A stretch of DNA of 64,000 nucleotides from Cyanobium sp. Tous-M-B4 (GCF_024345395.1 NZ_JAGQBA010000004.1:124001-188000); one strand, 5' to 3'. Shown: positions 16,550 through 26,903, counted from the stretch's first letter. The notes: generated from the sequence alone by a model not told the origin. Numbers and translations are program-made.

Positions 16550-17845
16550 TCAGATCACCGTGCCGTCAGCGATGGTCCCATTTTTGACAACCACCACAAT
16601 GCCGTTGCGTATATAGAAATTGAGCTCGGGTCGGTCAGCTTCCTCCACGTGGTCCTTGTTGACGATCGTGACGTTGTTGCCGATCCGCACGTTCTTGTCG
16701 AGGATGGCCCGTTTAACAGTGGTGCCCCTGCCCACGCCCAGGGGGATGCCCCCACGCTCGCGCAGAGCTAGGCGCTCCTCGGAAGACTCGAAGTAGTCGG
16801 CTCCCATCACCAGGGTGTCCTGGAGCACCACCTCGTCTTCAACGCGGGAGCGCACACCCAATACGCAGTGGTGAATGCTGCAGGCCTTGAGCAAGGAGCC
16901 CTCACCGATTATCGAGGCGGTTACCTGGGCGTCTTGCAACTTGCTGGGGGGCAAGTAGCGGGGCCTGGTGTAAATCGGGAACTTCTCGTCGTAAAAGGAG
17001 AAGGCCGGGTTGGGTTGGTCGGTAAGCGCCAGGTTGGCTTCATAGAAGGCGCCGATAGTACCGATGTCCTCCCAGTAATCGTCAAAGAGGAAGCTTTGGA
17101 GCCGGTCGCCGCGGGCGAGGGAGGCGGGGATGATCTCTTTGCCAAAGTCTGTTGAAGTTGGGTTGCTGCTCAGCAGGTCAAAGAGGGTGTCACGGCTGAA
17201 TACATATATGCCCATCGAGGCGAGGTATGGGCGTTTGGCCGCCTCCTCCGGCGAGAGGCCAAGGGCCTGGGTGTCGACTCGCATCGTCTCCAGCTCCGCA
17301 CCCTTGGGCTTCTCGCGAAACTCCTGGATGCGTCCATCACGGCTGGTGCGCATCAGGCCAAAGCCCTCGGCTTGAGCGGGGTCCACGGGCAAGGCACCCA
17401 CAGTGAGCTGGGCGCCGGTGTCGATGTGGTGCTGTACAAAACGGCTGTAGTCCATCCGGTATAGCTGGTCACCGGAAAGAATCAAGTAGTGGTCAACGTC
17501 CCATTCGTGGAAAAGCCACTGGTATTTACGGACTGCATCCGCCGTGCCCTCAAACCAGCTTGGGCTTTCTGGGGTCTGCTGGGCTGCCAAAACCTCCACA
17601 AAACCTTGGCCAAATCCAGCCGAAAGGTTGTAGCTCATCGTCAGGTGACGATTCAGCGACGCACTGTTGAACTGAGTAAGTACATAGATTTTGTTGATTT
17701 CCGAATTAATGCAATTGCTGATTGGAATGTCAATCAGCCGATATTTTCCTGCCAGTGGCACTGCTGGCTTGGCCCGCATTTTGGTCAACGGGTAAAGGCG
17801 GGTACCAGCACCACCTCCCAGAATTATCGCCAGTACACGCTTCAT
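16550..17845 (-). CDS. glgC: Glucose-1-phosphate adenylyltransferase
   Basis: A 431-residue enzyme with the N-terminal pyrophosphorylase motif [20 protein letters not shown] (residues 10-29), the substrate loop [12 protein letters not shown], and a C-terminal left-handed beta-helix. The C-terminal [19 protein letters not shown] contains the conserved lysine region used in allosteric control by 3-phosphoglycerate and phosphate. It makes ADP-glucose, the committed step for glycogen. It lies between hemA upstream and gnd downstream on the same strand. Confidence 0.97.
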   Translation of the reverse strand: MKRVLAIILGGGAGTRLYPLTKMRAKPAVPLAGKYRLIDIPISNCINSEINKIYVLTQFNSASLNRHLTMSYNLSAGFGQGFVEVLAAQQTPESPSWFEGTADAVRKYQWLFHEWDVDHYLILSGDQLYRMDYSRFVQHHIDTGAQLTVGALPVDPAQAEGFGLMRTSRDGRIQEFREKPKGAELETMRVDTQALGLSPEEAAKRPYLASMGIYVFSRDTLFDLLSSNPTSTDFGKEIIPASLARGDRLQSFLFDDYWEDIGTIGAFYEANLALTDQPNPAFSFYDEKFPIYTRPRYLPPSKLQDAQVTASIIGEGSLLKACSIHHCVLGVRSRVEDEVVLQDTLVMGADYFESSEERLALRERGGIPLGVGRGTTVKRAILDKNVRIGNNVTIVNKDHVEEADRPELNFYIRNGIVVVVKNGTIADGTVI

Positions 17846-17917
17846 AAATCCTGCTACCAGCGGGTCTCGGGGCTGACCGTACTTGAGCGTCCTGCTATTG
17901 GGCGAGCCTTTTGATCA

Positions 17918-17948
17918 CCTGCGGCACGAACTGTTGCAGTGCCGCAGG
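17918..17948 (-). other. Strong inverted repeat between hemA and glgC
   Basis: CCTGCGGCAC (17918-17927) and GTGCCGCAGG (17939-17948) form a perfect 10-bp inverted repeat with an 11-base loop. It starts 11 bases past the hemA stop (hemA runs on the minus strand). No T-run follows on the minus strand, so it is either a T-less terminator or an mRNA end-protecting hairpin. The surrounding 114 bases between the genes hold no other recognisable element. Confidence 0.55.
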
Positions 17949-17959
17949 CTGGGGCTGGT

Positions 17960-19270
17960 TCAGGGCTCTGGCGGACGCTCCTGCAGCTCAAAGAGATCCT
18001 CGAGGACTCTCATGGCGCTGTGTCGCTGCTGGCGCGGCTGGGGGGCCCGCAAGTTGGTAACAGGCGTGTGCAGGATCTTGTTGATGATGCCCTTGCTGAG
18101 GGCTTCAACCACCTTGCGCTCCCTGGCTGAGAGGTCTGGACCCATGCGGCTCAAGGCCTTCTGGAGTTCCTGCTCACGGATGTCTTCCAGCTGGCGCCGG
18201 AGGCGGTTTACAACCGGCACCGCTTCAAGCCCGTCCCACCATTCCAGGAAGGCACGAGACTCCTCCTGCAGCAGCCCTTCGGCCTCAGCTGCCATTTCGC
18301 GCCGAGCCTCCTGGTTGCGGTTTACCACCTCCTGCAAATCATCAACGTCGTAGGACTGCACGCCGGGCAGGCCAGCCGTATCGGCCGAAATGTTGCGGGG
18401 TACGCCGATGTCTACCAGCATCAAGCTGGAGCGGCGATTCAGTCCGCTGAGGCGCTGCGCCGTAATGATTGGTGTGTCAGCAGCGGTACTGGTGAAAACC
18501 AGCGAGCAGGTGCTGAGGCAATGGTCCAGGTCGTCAAGGGGACGGCACTGAACTGGCAGTGCTGGGAAGTCAGCGGCCAGTAGTTCCGCCTTGCTAACCG
18601 TGCGGTTAAGCAGCACGAGTCCCTTACAGCCCTTGGCCTGAAGGTGCTGTAGCAGCAGCCTGGCCATGCGCCCTGCTCCCACCACGGCCACTTGCTCCTG
18701 ATCAAGGGGCACCAGCTCATCGAGGCCTCGAGCTTGGCCCACCTTGAGCTGGGCCAGCTCCACCGCCGCTGAACTGATCGAGACAGCGCCGGTGCCAAGG
18801 TTCGTTTCTGTACGGACCCGTTTGCCGGTACTAACTGCCTGGGTAAGCAGCCGATTGAGGATTGGCCCAACGGAGTGGTGCTCCTGGCCAAGCCTCACCA
18901 TTTTTTTTACTTGAGAGAGGATTTGCCCCTCCCCAAGCACTAGAGAATCGAGGCCGGCTGAAACCCTCAGCAGGTGGCTGATCGCCTCCTCGTGGTGAAA
19001 GGTAAATAAGTGCGGTGTGAGCTCCTCGACCGCCAAGCCGGAGAGCTGGCTTAAAAAAGCTCCGACAGCAGAAATACCCCGCTCCGGATGGCGGAGCAGG
19101 GTGTAAATCTCCAGCCGATTACAGGTGCTGAGTATGGATGCCTCTAGCACCTGATCGTCAGCCCGCAGCTGCTGCAGCGAAGCCTCCATGGTTTGTTCCG
19201 GGATGCTGAGGCGCTCCCGGATCTCCACTGGAGCCGTGCGATGACTGAGGCCGACGACGGCAATGTGCAT
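17960..19270 (-). CDS. hemA: Glutamyl-tRNA reductase
   Basis: A 436-residue enzyme from ATG 19270 (product MHIAVVGLSHRTAPVEIRERL); a longer frame to 19411 overlaps glpX. The catalytic cysteine is C50 in STCNRLEIY, followed by the LGEGQILSQVK glutamate/tRNA-site motif and the NADPH-binding VVGAGRMARLLLQHL. It makes glutamate-1-semialdehyde, the first committed step to haem, chlorophyll and bilins. It lies 35 bases after glpX and is probably co-transcribed with it. Confidence 0.97.
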   Translation of the reverse strand: MHIAVVGLSHRTAPVEIRERLSIPEQTMEASLQQLRADDQVLEASILSTCNRLEIYTLLRHPERGISAVGAFLSQLSGLAVEELTPHLFTFHHEEAISHLLRVSAGLDSLVLGEGQILSQVKKMVRLGQEHHSVGPILNRLLTQAVSTGKRVRTETNLGTGAVSISSAAVELAQLKVGQARGLDELVPLDQEQVAVVGAGRMARLLLQHLQAKGCKGLVLLNRTVSKAELLAADFPALPVQCRPLDDLDHCLSTCSLVFTSTAADTPIITAQRLSGLNRRSSLMLVDIGVPRNISADTAGLPGVQSYDVDDLQEVVNRNQEARREMAAEAEGLLQEESRAFLEWWDGLEAVPVVNRLRRQLEDIREQELQKALSRMGPDLSARERKVVEALSKGIINKILHTPVTNLRAPQPRQQRHSAMRVLEDLFELQERPPEP

Positions 19271-19305
19271 GGAGGCTGGCTGGGGTGCTCGGACTACGGC
19301 GGGCT

Positions 19306-20310
19306 TCAGCTCAGCGCGATGCTCTGGGCTCCATCCTTCATGTGAATGGTATTGGTAAAGCGAGCGGTGTTGTCCAGGTTGCTGATCACCAGGGAGCTGG
19401 TGCGGGTGCAATCCTTCTCAAACTTGACACCGTGGAACAGCAGGCCATCGGTGATGCCACTGCCAGCGAATACCACGTTTTCACCTGAAGCAAGCTCCTC
19501 TGCCTCGTAGATCTTATCTACGTCGGTGATGCCCATCTCGTTAAGACGAGCGATGTTGCCTTCCTTGGTGTAGTCAGCCCACTCAGATGTCTGAGCCACC
19601 GCGGGGTCGTACACGAGCTGGCCCTGGAAGTGACCGCCAAGGGCGCGCATGGCAGCGGCGGAGATCACGCCCTCGGGGGCTGCGCCGATGCCCATCAGGC
19701 AATGGGTGCCAGTGCCTGCAAAACCGCAGGCGATAGCGGCCTGAACGTCGCCGTCCGAGATGGGTTGAATCCTGGCGCCAGTAGCACGGATCTCGGCGAT
19801 CAGGTCCTTGTGACGAGCGCGGTCCATCACGACGATGGTGAGTTCGCTGGCTGCAAGACCAAGGCACTCGCTGAGGATCTTGATGTTCTCGGTAGCCGAC
19901 TTACGGATGTCCACCTTGCCCTTGGCAGCCGGGGGGGCAGCCAGTTTCTTCATGTAAAAGTCGGGAGCGTTGAAAAGTCCCCCGCGATCAGAAGCGGCCA
20001 GGACTGCCATGGAGCCTCGCTGGCTGTTGGCGCAGAGGTTGGTTCCCTCGCAGGGATCAACGGCGAAATCCACGCCGGGGCCGGTGCCACTGCCTACTTC
20101 CTCGCCGATGTAGAGCATGGGAGCTTCATCGCGCTCGCCTTCGCCAATAACGATGCGGCCCTGCATTTGGATGAGGCCCATGCGGGTGCGCATGGCTTCA
20201 ACGGCTGCAGCGTCTGCTTCATCTTTCTTGCCTAGGCCGGTCAGTTCGGCAGAGGCGATGGCAGCTTGCTCAACGACCTCGAGAATTTCCTGGATGAGGG
20301 TGCGATCCAC
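19306..20310 (-). CDS. glpX: GlpX-type fructose-1,6-/sedoheptulose-1,7-bisphosphatase
   Basis: A 334-residue class II bisphosphatase. Visible motifs are [20 protein letters not shown] with metal ligands, [11 protein letters not shown] (the DP-x-(E/D)-GT signature), and [23 protein letters not shown]. In cyanobacteria this enzyme acts on both fructose-1,6- and sedoheptulose-1,7-bisphosphate in the Calvin cycle. The divergent rpe gene starts about 200 bases away, placing two Calvin-cycle genes around one regulatory region. The 201-base gap shows no gene. Confidence 0.96.
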   Translation of the reverse strand: MDRTLIQEILEVVEQAAIASAELTGLGKKDEADAAAVEAMRTRMGLIQMQGRIVIGEGERDEAPMLYIGEEVGSGTGPGVDFAVDPCEGTNLCANSQRGSMAVLAASDRGGLFNAPDFYMKKLAAPPAAKGKVDIRKSATENIKILSECLGLAASELTIVVMDRARHKDLIAEIRATGARIQPISDGDVQAAIACGFAGTGTHCLMGIGAAPEGVISAAAMRALGGHFQGQLVYDPAVAQTSEWADYTKEGNIARLNEMGITDVDKIYEAEELASGENVVFAGSGITDGLLFHGVKFEKDCTRTSSLVISNLDNTARFTNTIHMKDGAQSIALS

Positions 20311-20477
20311 GGTGATCCGGCAGGGGAATGGGCTTCAGTAATGGCGTCGGCCGGGCGGGACACGGTTCAGAATCCTGCTGCTGCCAAGCCTTTCGAAGAT
20401 GAAGCGGCCGCAACTGTATCAGTGCCTGCGGCCATGGGACCTAGGGACCACTCAAGGCTTGTCTGCAGACCACTTCC

Positions 20478-20483
20478 TACAAT
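20478..20483 (+). promoter_or_regulatory. Possible -10 element of rpe
   Basis: TACAAT, one base from the sigma-70 consensus, lies 29 bases before the rpe ATG. No good -35 is seen at 16-18 bases upstream; TTGTCT at about 20459 is only 13 bases away. Treat it as a candidate only. Confidence 0.35.
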
Positions 20484-20511
20484 CCAAAGCCACCCGATCG
20501 GTTGATCCAGC

Positions 20512-21186
20512 ATGAGCACCAAATCCCTGGTGATCTCCCCGTCAATTCTGTCCGCCGACTTCTCCCGTCTCGGCGACGACGTTCGTGCTGTCGATCAAGC
20601 TGGTGCCGACTGGATCCACGTAGACGTCATGGATGGCCGGTTTGTGCCGAACATCACAATTGGCCCCTTAATTGTGCAGGCGTTGCGGCCTGTAACCACC
20701 AAGACCCTCGACGTTCACCTAATGATCGTTGAGCCCGAGCGATACGTGGCCGATTTTGCCAAAGCTGGCGCAGACATCATTTCTGTGCAGGTTGAGGCTT
20801 GTCCGCATCTGCATCGCAACCTTGCCCAGATCAAGGATCTTGGCAAACTTGCTGGTGCCGTACTGAACCCCAGCACCCCTTTAGACACGCTCGACTACTG
20901 CCTGGAGCTCTGCGATCTAGTGCTGATCATGAGTGTCAACCCTGGCTTCGGCGGCCAGAGTTTCATCGACAACCAGGTGCAAAAGATTCGCGATCTACGC
21001 CGCATGTGCGATGAGCGTGGCCTGGACCCTTGGATTGAAGTGGATGGCGGCATCAAGGCAGAAAACGCCTGGAAAGTAATTGAAGCGGGCGCGAATGCCA
21101 TCGTTAGCGGTTCTGGTGTTTTCAACCAGCCTGATTACGCCGCAGCAATCACCGGGATTCGCAACAGCAAGCGTCCCGGGGCATGA
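20512..21186 (+). CDS. rpe: Ribulose-phosphate 3-epimerase
   Basis: A 224-residue TIM-barrel enzyme of normal length. Motifs: [17 protein letters not shown] at the start, [20 protein letters not shown] (metal/catalytic residues), [26 protein letters not shown], and [20 protein letters not shown]. It interconverts ribulose-5-phosphate and xylulose-5-phosphate in the Calvin and pentose phosphate cycles. It is divergent from glpX and convergent with ccsA, so probably a single-gene unit. Confidence 0.97.
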   Translation: MSTKSLVISPSILSADFSRLGDDVRAVDQAGADWIHVDVMDGRFVPNITIGPLIVQALRPVTTKTLDVHLMIVEPERYVADFAKAGADIISVQVEACPHLHRNLAQIKDLGKLAGAVLNPSTPLDTLDYCLELCDLVLIMSVNPGFGGQSFIDNQVQKIRDLRRMCDERGLDPWIEVDGGIKAENAWKVIEAGANAIVSGSGVFNQPDYAAAITGIRNSKRPGA

Positions 21187-21231
21187 GCCTCTGAATTGGT
21201 TCACAATCTAATTCAGAATCCAGTTCCCTAT

Positions 21232-21255
21232 CCCCCCGCGCATGTGTGCGGGGGG
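21232..21255. other. GC-rich hairpin between convergent rpe and ccsA
   Basis: CCCCCCGC and GCGGGGGG form a perfect 8-bp stem with an 8-base loop, 45 bases after the rpe stop and 51 bases before the ccsA stop. No T-tract follows on either strand. Its position between convergent genes suggests a bidirectional transcript end. Confidence 0.5.
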
Positions 21256-21305
21256 ACTCAAATAGGTTTAGCTCCTATCTGTAGTGGAATAAACGCGCTT
21301 GGGGT

Positions 21306-22226
21306 TTAGCTGTCAAAGAACCAGCCGTAGCTGTGCAAGCCAATGCCCAGTAGATTTACACCGATATAGCAAACCACGATAACTACCAAACCTGCTGCGG
21401 CTACTAGAGCCGGCTTACGTCCCTGCCAGCCACGGATCAAGCGAGTGTGCAAATAGGCGGCGTAGACGAGCCAGCAGATCAAGGCCCAAGTTTCCTTCGG
21501 ATCCCAGCTCCACCAGCTGCCCCAGGCCTCGTTGGCCCACACCGCTCCACTTACCAGACCAACCGACAGCAGCAGGAAGCCCACTGTGATCGTGCGGTAG
21601 CTGAGGGAATCAAGCTGTTCAACCGCAGGCATGGCAACGCTGCTTAGTTGCAGCTGGGGTGTAGCCAGTTGGGCCTGGCGATAGCCGCCACTGCCGATGG
21701 AGCTGCTGCGTAGTTCCAATGAATTGCCGCGGTCAGTGAATAGCACCGCCAACGAAAGCAATGACCCCACCAGCAGGGCCGCGTAGCTGACCATGATCAC
21801 GCTGACGTGCATCACTAGCCAGCTAGAGCGGAGGGCCGGCACCAGCGGCGAGGCTTCCTGGAGCCGATCAGGTAGGGCAAAGCTGGCAAAAGCAACACAA
21901 CCGAGGGCCATGGGGGTTGCCGCTGCAGGCACCAACGGCGAAGGCCAGCTGCGCTCAACCAGCAGCTGGGTGAGGGTGCAGCCCCAGGCGAGAAAGCAGA
22001 GGGATTCGTAGAGGTTGCTGATCGGGAAATGCCCCGATTCCCACCAGCGCAACACCAATTGGGCCGTGAGGCAGAGATTGGCGCCGGCAACCAGCAGGCG
22101 TACCGCCGTGCTCGATCGGCCGCCGCTAAGCGACCAGAAGGCCAGCGGCAGAGCGACCAGCAAGAGGGCAAACGCCGTCAGACCCAGGCCAAGCACTGGG
22201 TCGTTCAACAGGGCGGGCACGGGCAA
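21306..22226 (-). CDS. ccsA: Cytochrome c biogenesis protein CcsA (system II haem handling; also named CcsB)
   Basis: A 306-residue polytopic membrane protein with about eight helices. The tryptophan-rich haem-binding WWD motif reads [18 protein letters not shown] near residues 237-254, and paired histidines occur before and after it ([20 protein letters not shown]). CcsA exports and presents haem for attachment to apocytochromes c such as cytochrome f and c6 in the thylakoid lumen. Naming differs: plastid ccsA corresponds to what some annotations call CcsB. It lies 40 bases after the lptF/G gene on the same strand. Confidence 0.93.
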   Translation of the reverse strand: MPVPALLNDPVLGLGLTAFALLLVALPLAFWSLSGGRSSTAVRLLVAGANLCLTAQLVLRWWESGHFPISNLYESLCFLAWGCTLTQLLVERSWPSPLVPAAATPMALGCVAFASFALPDRLQEASPLVPALRSSWLVMHVSVIMVSYAALLVGSLLSLAVLFTDRGNSLELRSSSIGSGGYRQAQLATPQLQLSSVAMPAVEQLDSLSYRTITVGFLLLSVGLVSGAVWANEAWGSWWSWDPKETWALICWLVYAAYLHTRLIRGWQGRKPALVAAAGLVVIVVCYIGVNLLGIGLHSYGWFFDS

Positions 22227-22266
22227 TGAATCGGTATCTGCTCAGTTTGGCGAATGGCAGGTGCTG

Positions 22267-23445
22267 TTAGCGGCTGGCCTGCCGTAACAGATACACGCCG
22301 CCACCCAAACCGATCACCACTGGCAGCCAGGCGGAGAAGTAGGGACTGAGCGTCCCCTTGACCCCGAGCGAACTGAAAACAAATGCCACCAGGTAGTAGC
22401 CAAAGATCAGCAGGACGCTGAGTCCGAATCCCTGGCTACGGCTGCGCCGCGAATGGGGGCGCACTCCAAGGCTGCTACCAATTAATCCAAACACCAAGCA
22501 GACTGCGGGGAAGGCGAACTTCTCCTGGATGCGAACTCGCAGCTTGCGGGCACCTTGCAGATCACTTGCCTCTCTGAGCAGCCGTTCGGCGGTTCGTGCT
22601 TGGCCGATTGTCATTGAATTGGAATCCTTTGGCAGCTTGGCAACCTGAAGCGGCTGACTACCCAGCGGATATAGGTAGCGGTCGAAATCAGCTGAAGTGG
22701 TGGAGCTGTCCGATCCCTCCGTGACCCCAAAGACATGGCCATCAAGGAATTCCCACTGGGCATCGGCCTCGCTCCAGCGGGCTCGATCGGCACTGAGCAG
22801 CACCCGTTGATCTCGGCGTGAAAGGTCTAGCAGGGTGACCCGCTCCATCACTCCTTTATTGAAGCGTTGGGCGTAGAAAAAGTGGGTAAGGCCCCGCTCC
22901 GTGCTGCCGTCTTCCGCCTGTATCTCACCGTATTTAGAGAACATGACGTTGTCTTTCTGCTCGCCAGATACGGCACGTCCAATCGCACGGTTGAGGGTGT
23001 TTTTGGCCTCGAGCAAGGTGCGCGGCACTATGGCCTCGTTGAAGGTGAAGGTGAGCATGGTCATCACCAGCGCGATAGCAACGGCGGGCACCACCATTCG
23101 CCAGGTGGCAACGCCCACGCTGCGCAGGGCGGTGAGCTCACTGTTGCCTGAAAGCTTTGAATAGGTGAGCAACGTGGCCATCAGCGTGGCCATGGGGAAA
23201 GAGAGCACAAGAAAGGAGGGCATCTCCAGTACCAGCACCCGCACGGCCACATCTAGGGGCAACCCCGATTCCGCAACCCGGCGGACAAGCTCAAATACGG
23301 CACCTACTGAGAGGGAAACGGCGGTGAATGCGGCTACACCGAAAATCAGGGGGCCGATCAGTTCCGCCAGTAGCCAGCGATCAAGCAGGGGTAGGTGGCG
23401 CCAAGGGGTCAGCAGCTGCTGGCGTGCGCGATGTGACCAACTCAT
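22267..23445 (-). CDS. LptF/LptG-family LPS export permease
   Basis: A 392-residue protein. Membrane helices occur near the N-terminus (about 25-47, 68-95, 110-133) and at the C-terminus (about 305-325, 335-355, 365-385), flanking a beta-rich periplasmic domain. ALRSVGVATWRMVVPA and FNEAIVPRTLLEA are typical LptF/G stretches. It would form the transmembrane part of the LptB2FG ABC transporter that extracts LPS from the inner membrane. Cyanobacteria often have one such permease gene, which may act as a homodimer. The start overlaps the lptB stop by four bases. Confidence 0.93.
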   Translation of the reverse strand: MSWSHRARQQLLTPWRHLPLLDRWLLAELIGPLIFGVAAFTAVSLSVGAVFELVRRVAESGLPLDVAVRVLVLEMPSFLVLSFPMATLMATLLTYSKLSGNSELTALRSVGVATWRMVVPAVAIALVMTMLTFTFNEAIVPRTLLEAKNTLNRAIGRAVSGEQKDNVMFSKYGEIQAEDGSTERGLTHFFYAQRFNKGVMERVTLLDLSRRDQRVLLSADRARWSEADAQWEFLDGHVFGVTEGSDSSTTSADFDRYLYPLGSQPLQVAKLPKDSNSMTIGQARTAERLLREASDLQGARKLRVRIQEKFAFPAVCLVFGLIGSSLGVRPHSRRSRSQGFGLSVLLIFGYYLVAFVFSSLGVKGTLSPYFSAWLPVVIGLGGGVYLLRQASR

Positions 23446-24170
23446 AGCCGGAAGGATTCTCCGAGGTAGTGGCGGCGAACCAGGGGATCGGAACCCACCT
23501 GCTGAGAGCTGCCGGAAGCCAAAATCGATCCTTCAGAAAGGATGTAGGCCCGATCTGTGATCGCCAGGGTTTCGCGCACGTTGTGGTCTGTGATCAGCAG
23601 ACCCATTCCCCGCCCCTTGAGCTGGTGGATCAACTGCTGCAGGTCTGACACCGCGATTGGGTCTACTCCCGCAAAAGGCTCATCCAGCAGCAGGTAGCTG
23701 GGACCTTCCACACCCACAGCCAATGCCCGGGCAACCTCACAGCGCCGCCGCTCACCTCCGGACAACTGGTAGCCCTTGCGGTTTTGAAATTCGCTGAGGT
23801 GAAAATCCTCGATTAAGCCATTGAGGCGCTGGCGCCTCAGCTCCATCGGCGTGGCACTTTCTTGCAGGGCAAGGCTCAGGTTGTCACGCACACTTAGCTG
23901 CCGAAACACGCTGGGCTCCTGGGGCAAGTAGCCGATGCCTAGGCGGGCACGTTGGGGCATGGGCAGCTGTTCGATTGCCATGCCATCCATCAACACCTGG
24001 CCGGAGTCGGGGCGCAATAAGCCAGTCACCAAACCAAAAGTGGTGGTTTTGCCCGCCCCGTTTGGACCAAGCAAGCCCACAACTTCACCAGGCTCCAGCT
24101 GCAGCGACACGTGGTTGACCAGCATTCGGCCGCCGATGGCCAGGGCCACATTGACGAGCTCCAGGCTCAT
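23442..24170 (-). CDS. lptB: LPS export ABC transporter ATPase LptB
   Basis: A 242-residue ABC ATPase with Walker A GPNGAGKTTT (residues about 35-44), Q-loop YLPQEPSVFRQL, signature YQLSGGERRRCEVARAL, Walker B LLLDEPFAGVDP and switch histidine ITDHNVRETL. YLPQEPSVFRQLSV and the DHNVRETL switch are characteristic of LptB. It powers LPS extraction with the LptF/G permease. Four-base overlaps with lptA upstream and lptF/G downstream show a tight operon. Confidence 0.96.
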   Translation of the reverse strand: MSLELVNVALAIGGRMLVNHVSLQLEPGEVVGLLGPNGAGKTTTFGLVTGLLRPDSGQVLMDGMAIEQLPMPQRARLGIGYLPQEPSVFRQLSVRDNLSLALQESATPMELRRQRLNGLIEDFHLSEFQNRKGYQLSGGERRRCEVARALAVGVEGPSYLLLDEPFAGVDPIAVSDLQQLIHQLKGRGMGLLITDHNVRETLAITDRAYILSEGSILASGSSQQVGSDPLVRRHYLGESFRL

Positions 24171-24622
24171 GGCGACATGCCTTCTTTTGGTGTTGGCGCA
24201 TTTATTCGGTAGTGGGTGATCACTTGTTGTCCAGGGGCGGGCTCAGCCACGATTCGCTCCCGCTCCACCAGGTACACCAACCGTTCAGCCCGAATGCTAT
24301 GACCCGAATCTTGAATTACATCCACATCACCGCTGAGCACCACCCTGCCCTCACGACTGAAGTATTGGGCCTGACGGGCCGTGGCCACTACCCGTTGGTC
24401 TGGGTAAACGATGCGCACATTGCCGGTTGCTGTCACAACCCCGGTGCTGTTATCGGCCTTTTGCAAGTCGGATTCAATCGTTACCAGCCCACTGGTGGGA
24501 GTCACCAAGGCGGGAGCTGCAAGCGCAGGGGCCAACATTGCCGAGAGGAAAAGGGGCATGGCCATCAGCCGCAAGAGCACGGAGCGCCTAGGGGTAAATA
24601 GCAACAGTTGGGTATGAGCCAT
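24167..24622 (-). CDS. lptA: LptA/OstA-domain LPS transport protein
   Basis: A 151-residue exported protein from ATG 24622. A signal peptide (about residues 15-35, ending ALAAP) precedes an OstA/LptA domain: VTIESDLQKADNSTG, VVTATGNVRIVYPDQRVVATA, REGRVVLSGDVDVIQDSG, IRAERLVYLVERERIVAEP. LptA forms the periplasmic bridge that carries LPS to the outer membrane. It overlaps lptB by four bases. A longer frame to 24694 overlaps the DUF309 gene and is not needed. Confidence 0.92.
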   Translation of the reverse strand: MAHTQLLLFTPRRSVLLRLMAMPLFLSAMLAPALAAPALVTPTSGLVTIESDLQKADNSTGVVTATGNVRIVYPDQRVVATARQAQYFSREGRVVLSGDVDVIQDSGHSIRAERLVYLVERERIVAEPAPGQQVITHYRINAPTPKEGMSP

Positions 24623-24632
24623 TGAGTAATTT

Positions 24633-25052
24633 TTAATCTGTAGAACGGTTACGGGGCGGCGTCTTAACCAATCTGGGCAATTCCAAACCCTCAATTGGAG
24701 TCTGCTGCTGCAATGCCAGCAGCCGCTGCATGGATGTGTTGATCAATGCGACTAAATCTATGCCTAGGGCGGTAGGCGAACAAGCCTTAAGGCGGCCTAG
24801 ACCCTCACCCATCAGGATTGTGGCGCCACGGCAGTTTCCCCGTTCAAGGTGAAGTTCCGCCACGGCGATTTGCAGAATTCCCTGCAAAACTGGCCGCATA
24901 GGACCAGCTGTTTCATGCCAGAGGGATTCGAAGCCGTCGTGGCAGGCATACCAATCACCGCTGTTAAACAAGAATATGGCCTCGCCCAGACGGGTGTCGG
25001 CCAATAATTCCTGCTCTTCGCTTAAAACCTGCTGCTCAGGGTTCGAGCGCAC
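24633..25052 (-). CDS. DUF309-family protein
   Basis: A 139-residue helical protein from GTG 25052. It carries the DUF309 pattern: FNSGDWYACHDGFESLWHE, PVLQGILQIAVAELHLERGN, RGATILMGEGLGRL. The histidines in CHDGFE and ELHLERGN look like a possible metal or active site. Function of the family is unknown. It lies three bases after typA and ten bases before lptA, in a probable six-gene operon typA-DUF309-lptA-lptB-lptF/G-ccsA. Confidence 0.85.
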   Translation of the reverse strand: MRSNPEQQVLSEEQELLADTRLGEAIFLFNSGDWYACHDGFESLWHETAGPMRPVLQGILQIAVAELHLERGNCRGATILMGEGLGRLKACSPTALGIDLVALINTSMQRLLALQQQTPIEGLELPRLVKTPPRNRSTD

Positions 25053-25055
25053 TGA

Positions 25056-26864
25056 TCAGCGCTTAGCGGCCTTTTTGGAAGGCAGTTTGCGCAATCTGAT
25101 CGATTGGGGTGTGACCTCAAGCATTTCATCGGGTCCGATGTACTCGAGAGCCCGCTCTAGGGTCATCTGGATAGGTGCCTGCAAGGTGTCAAGCACCTCT
25201 GCGCCAGCCGAGCGAATATTGGTAACCTGCTTTGCCTTGCAAACGTTGAGTTCTAGGTCGGGTGGTCGGTTGTGTTCGCCAACAATCATTCCCTTGTAGA
25301 CCTTGGTACCAGGCGTAATGAAGAACTGGCCGCGATCTTCCGCACCCTTCAGTGCATAGAAGGTGGCTGTGCCTTCCTCAAAGGCAATCAACACGCCATT
25401 GCGGCGGTTGTCCATGTCTCCCTGCATCGGCCGGTAGTCGAGGAAGGAGTGGCTCATGATGCCCTCGCCCCTTGTGGCGCGAATGAATTCGCCTCGGAAG
25501 CCAATCAGGCCCCGAGCTGGCACCACAAACTCAAGCTGGGTGCGACCATCATTCGTATTTTCCATGTTCTGCATCTCGGCTTTGCGAATGCCTAGCTTCT
25601 CGATGCAGGCGCCCACTGACTCCTCAGGCACATCCAAAACCAAGGTTTCGTAGGGCTCCGATGGGGTGCCATCAATGGTGCGGAAAATCACCTGGGGCTG
25701 GGATACCTGGAACTCATAACCTTCACGGCGCATTGTTTCGATCAGGATGCCAAGGTGTAATTCACCACGGCCGCTGACGGCCCAGCGATCGGGTGAGTCG
25801 GTGTCCTCTACCCGTAGGGCGACGTTGGTGAGCAGTTCTTTCTGCAGGCGATCTCGCACCTGACGGCTGGTCACAAATTTGCCCTCCTTGCCAGCGAAGG
25901 GAGAGTCATTGATGACGAAAGTCATCTGAAGGGTGGGTTCGTCAACCCGAATCAGGGGCAGGGCCTCAGGGTGATCGGGGCAGGCAATCGTCTCACCAAT
26001 ATTTACCTCGTCAAAGCCGGCCACGGCCACGAGATCGCCAGCGCGGGCCTCCTCAATTTCAACGCGCTGCAGGCCCTGGAAGCCAAGCAACTTGCTGATG
26101 CGGCTGCGCTTGATGCTGCCGTCGTCACGGATAAGCGCAGCAGGTTGGCCAGCCCTGATTGTGCCGTTGTGGATGCGTCCAATCATGATCCGACCCAAAA
26201 AGTCGGAGTAGTCCAAGGTGGTGACTTGAAGCTGCAGCGGCTTCTCGGGATCGCCCACTGGAGGCGGAACGTGCCGCAGGATCGCATCGAAGAGCGGTTT
26301 CATATTGTCGCTCTCGGTTTTCATGTCTGGCTTGGCGTAGCCGCCCATGCCACTCCCAAACAAATAAGGGAAATCGCACTGGTCGTCGTCGGCACCCAGC
26401 TCGAGGAACAAGTCGAGAACCTTGTCGACAGCAACCTCGGGGTCTACCCGGGCCCGATCAATCTTGTTTACGAAAACGATTGGACGTAACCCTTTCTCGA
26501 GGGCTTTTTTAAGCACAAATCGGGTTTGGGGCATGGGCCCCTCGTTGGCATCAACAATCAGGAGGCAGCCGTCAACCATGCCGAGAACTCGCTCCACCTC
26601 ACCGCCGAAATCAGCGTGTCCAGGGGTGTCAACGATGTTGATACGAATTCCTTCGTAATCGACGGCGGTGTTTTTGGAAAGGATTGTGATCCCGCGCTCA
26701 CGCTCAAGATCGTTCGAGTCCATCACACAGGTCGGAACCGCCTCTCCCTCGCGGAAGATGCCCGATTGGGTGAGCATGGCATCCACCAATGTGGTTTTGC
26801 CATGGTCAACGTGGGCGATGATCGCAATATTGCGAATCGGCGTACCTGGGTGTGCACCGCTCAT
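25056..26864 (-). CDS. typA: Ribosome-associated GTPase TypA/BipA
   Basis: A 602-residue translational GTPase. G1 is [12 protein letters not shown]3 [11 protein letters not shown]4 NKIDR; the C-terminal half has the EF-G-like domain and the BipA-specific tail ([17 protein letters not shown]). A basic end ([10 protein letters not shown]) follows. BipA assists 50S subunit assembly and growth under stress or cold. It heads the operon running into the LPS export genes. Its promoter lies between 26865 and the U32 gene, where unusual tandem repeats are found (26904-26958). Confidence 0.97.
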   Translation of the reverse strand: MSGAHPGTPIRNIAIIAHVDHGKTTLVDAMLTQSGIFREGEAVPTCVMDSNDLERERGITILSKNTAVDYEGIRINIVDTPGHADFGGEVERVLGMVDGCLLIVDANEGPMPQTRFVLKKALEKGLRPIVFVNKIDRARVDPEVAVDKVLDLFLELGADDDQCDFPYLFGSGMGGYAKPDMKTESDNMKPLFDAILRHVPPPVGDPEKPLQLQVTTLDYSDFLGRIMIGRIHNGTIRAGQPAALIRDDGSIKRSRISKLLGFQGLQRVEIEEARAGDLVAVAGFDEVNIGETIACPDHPEALPLIRVDEPTLQMTFVINDSPFAGKEGKFVTSRQVRDRLQKELLTNVALRVEDTDSPDRWAVSGRGELHLGILIETMRREGYEFQVSQPQVIFRTIDGTPSEPYETLVLDVPEESVGACIEKLGIRKAEMQNMENTNDGRTQLEFVVPARGLIGFRGEFIRATRGEGIMSHSFLDYRPMQGDMDNRRNGVLIAFEEGTATFYALKGAEDRGQFFITPGTKVYKGMIVGEHNRPPDLELNVCKAKQVTNIRSAGAEVLDTLQAPIQMTLERALEYIGPDEMLEVTPQSIRLRKLPSKKAAKR

Positions 26865-26903
26865 ACAAATAAAACCCTACTTTTACGTTGAATGGAATCT
26901 GTT

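Noticed and set aside
19630-20235. 201-codon open frame on the plus strand
   Set aside because: It is fully antisense to glpX, whose family motifs are unmistakable; it has no start context or recognisable domain.
21232-21255. Classical intrinsic terminator for rpe
   Set aside because: The stem is perfect but no T-tract follows on either strand, so it is listed only as a hairpin.
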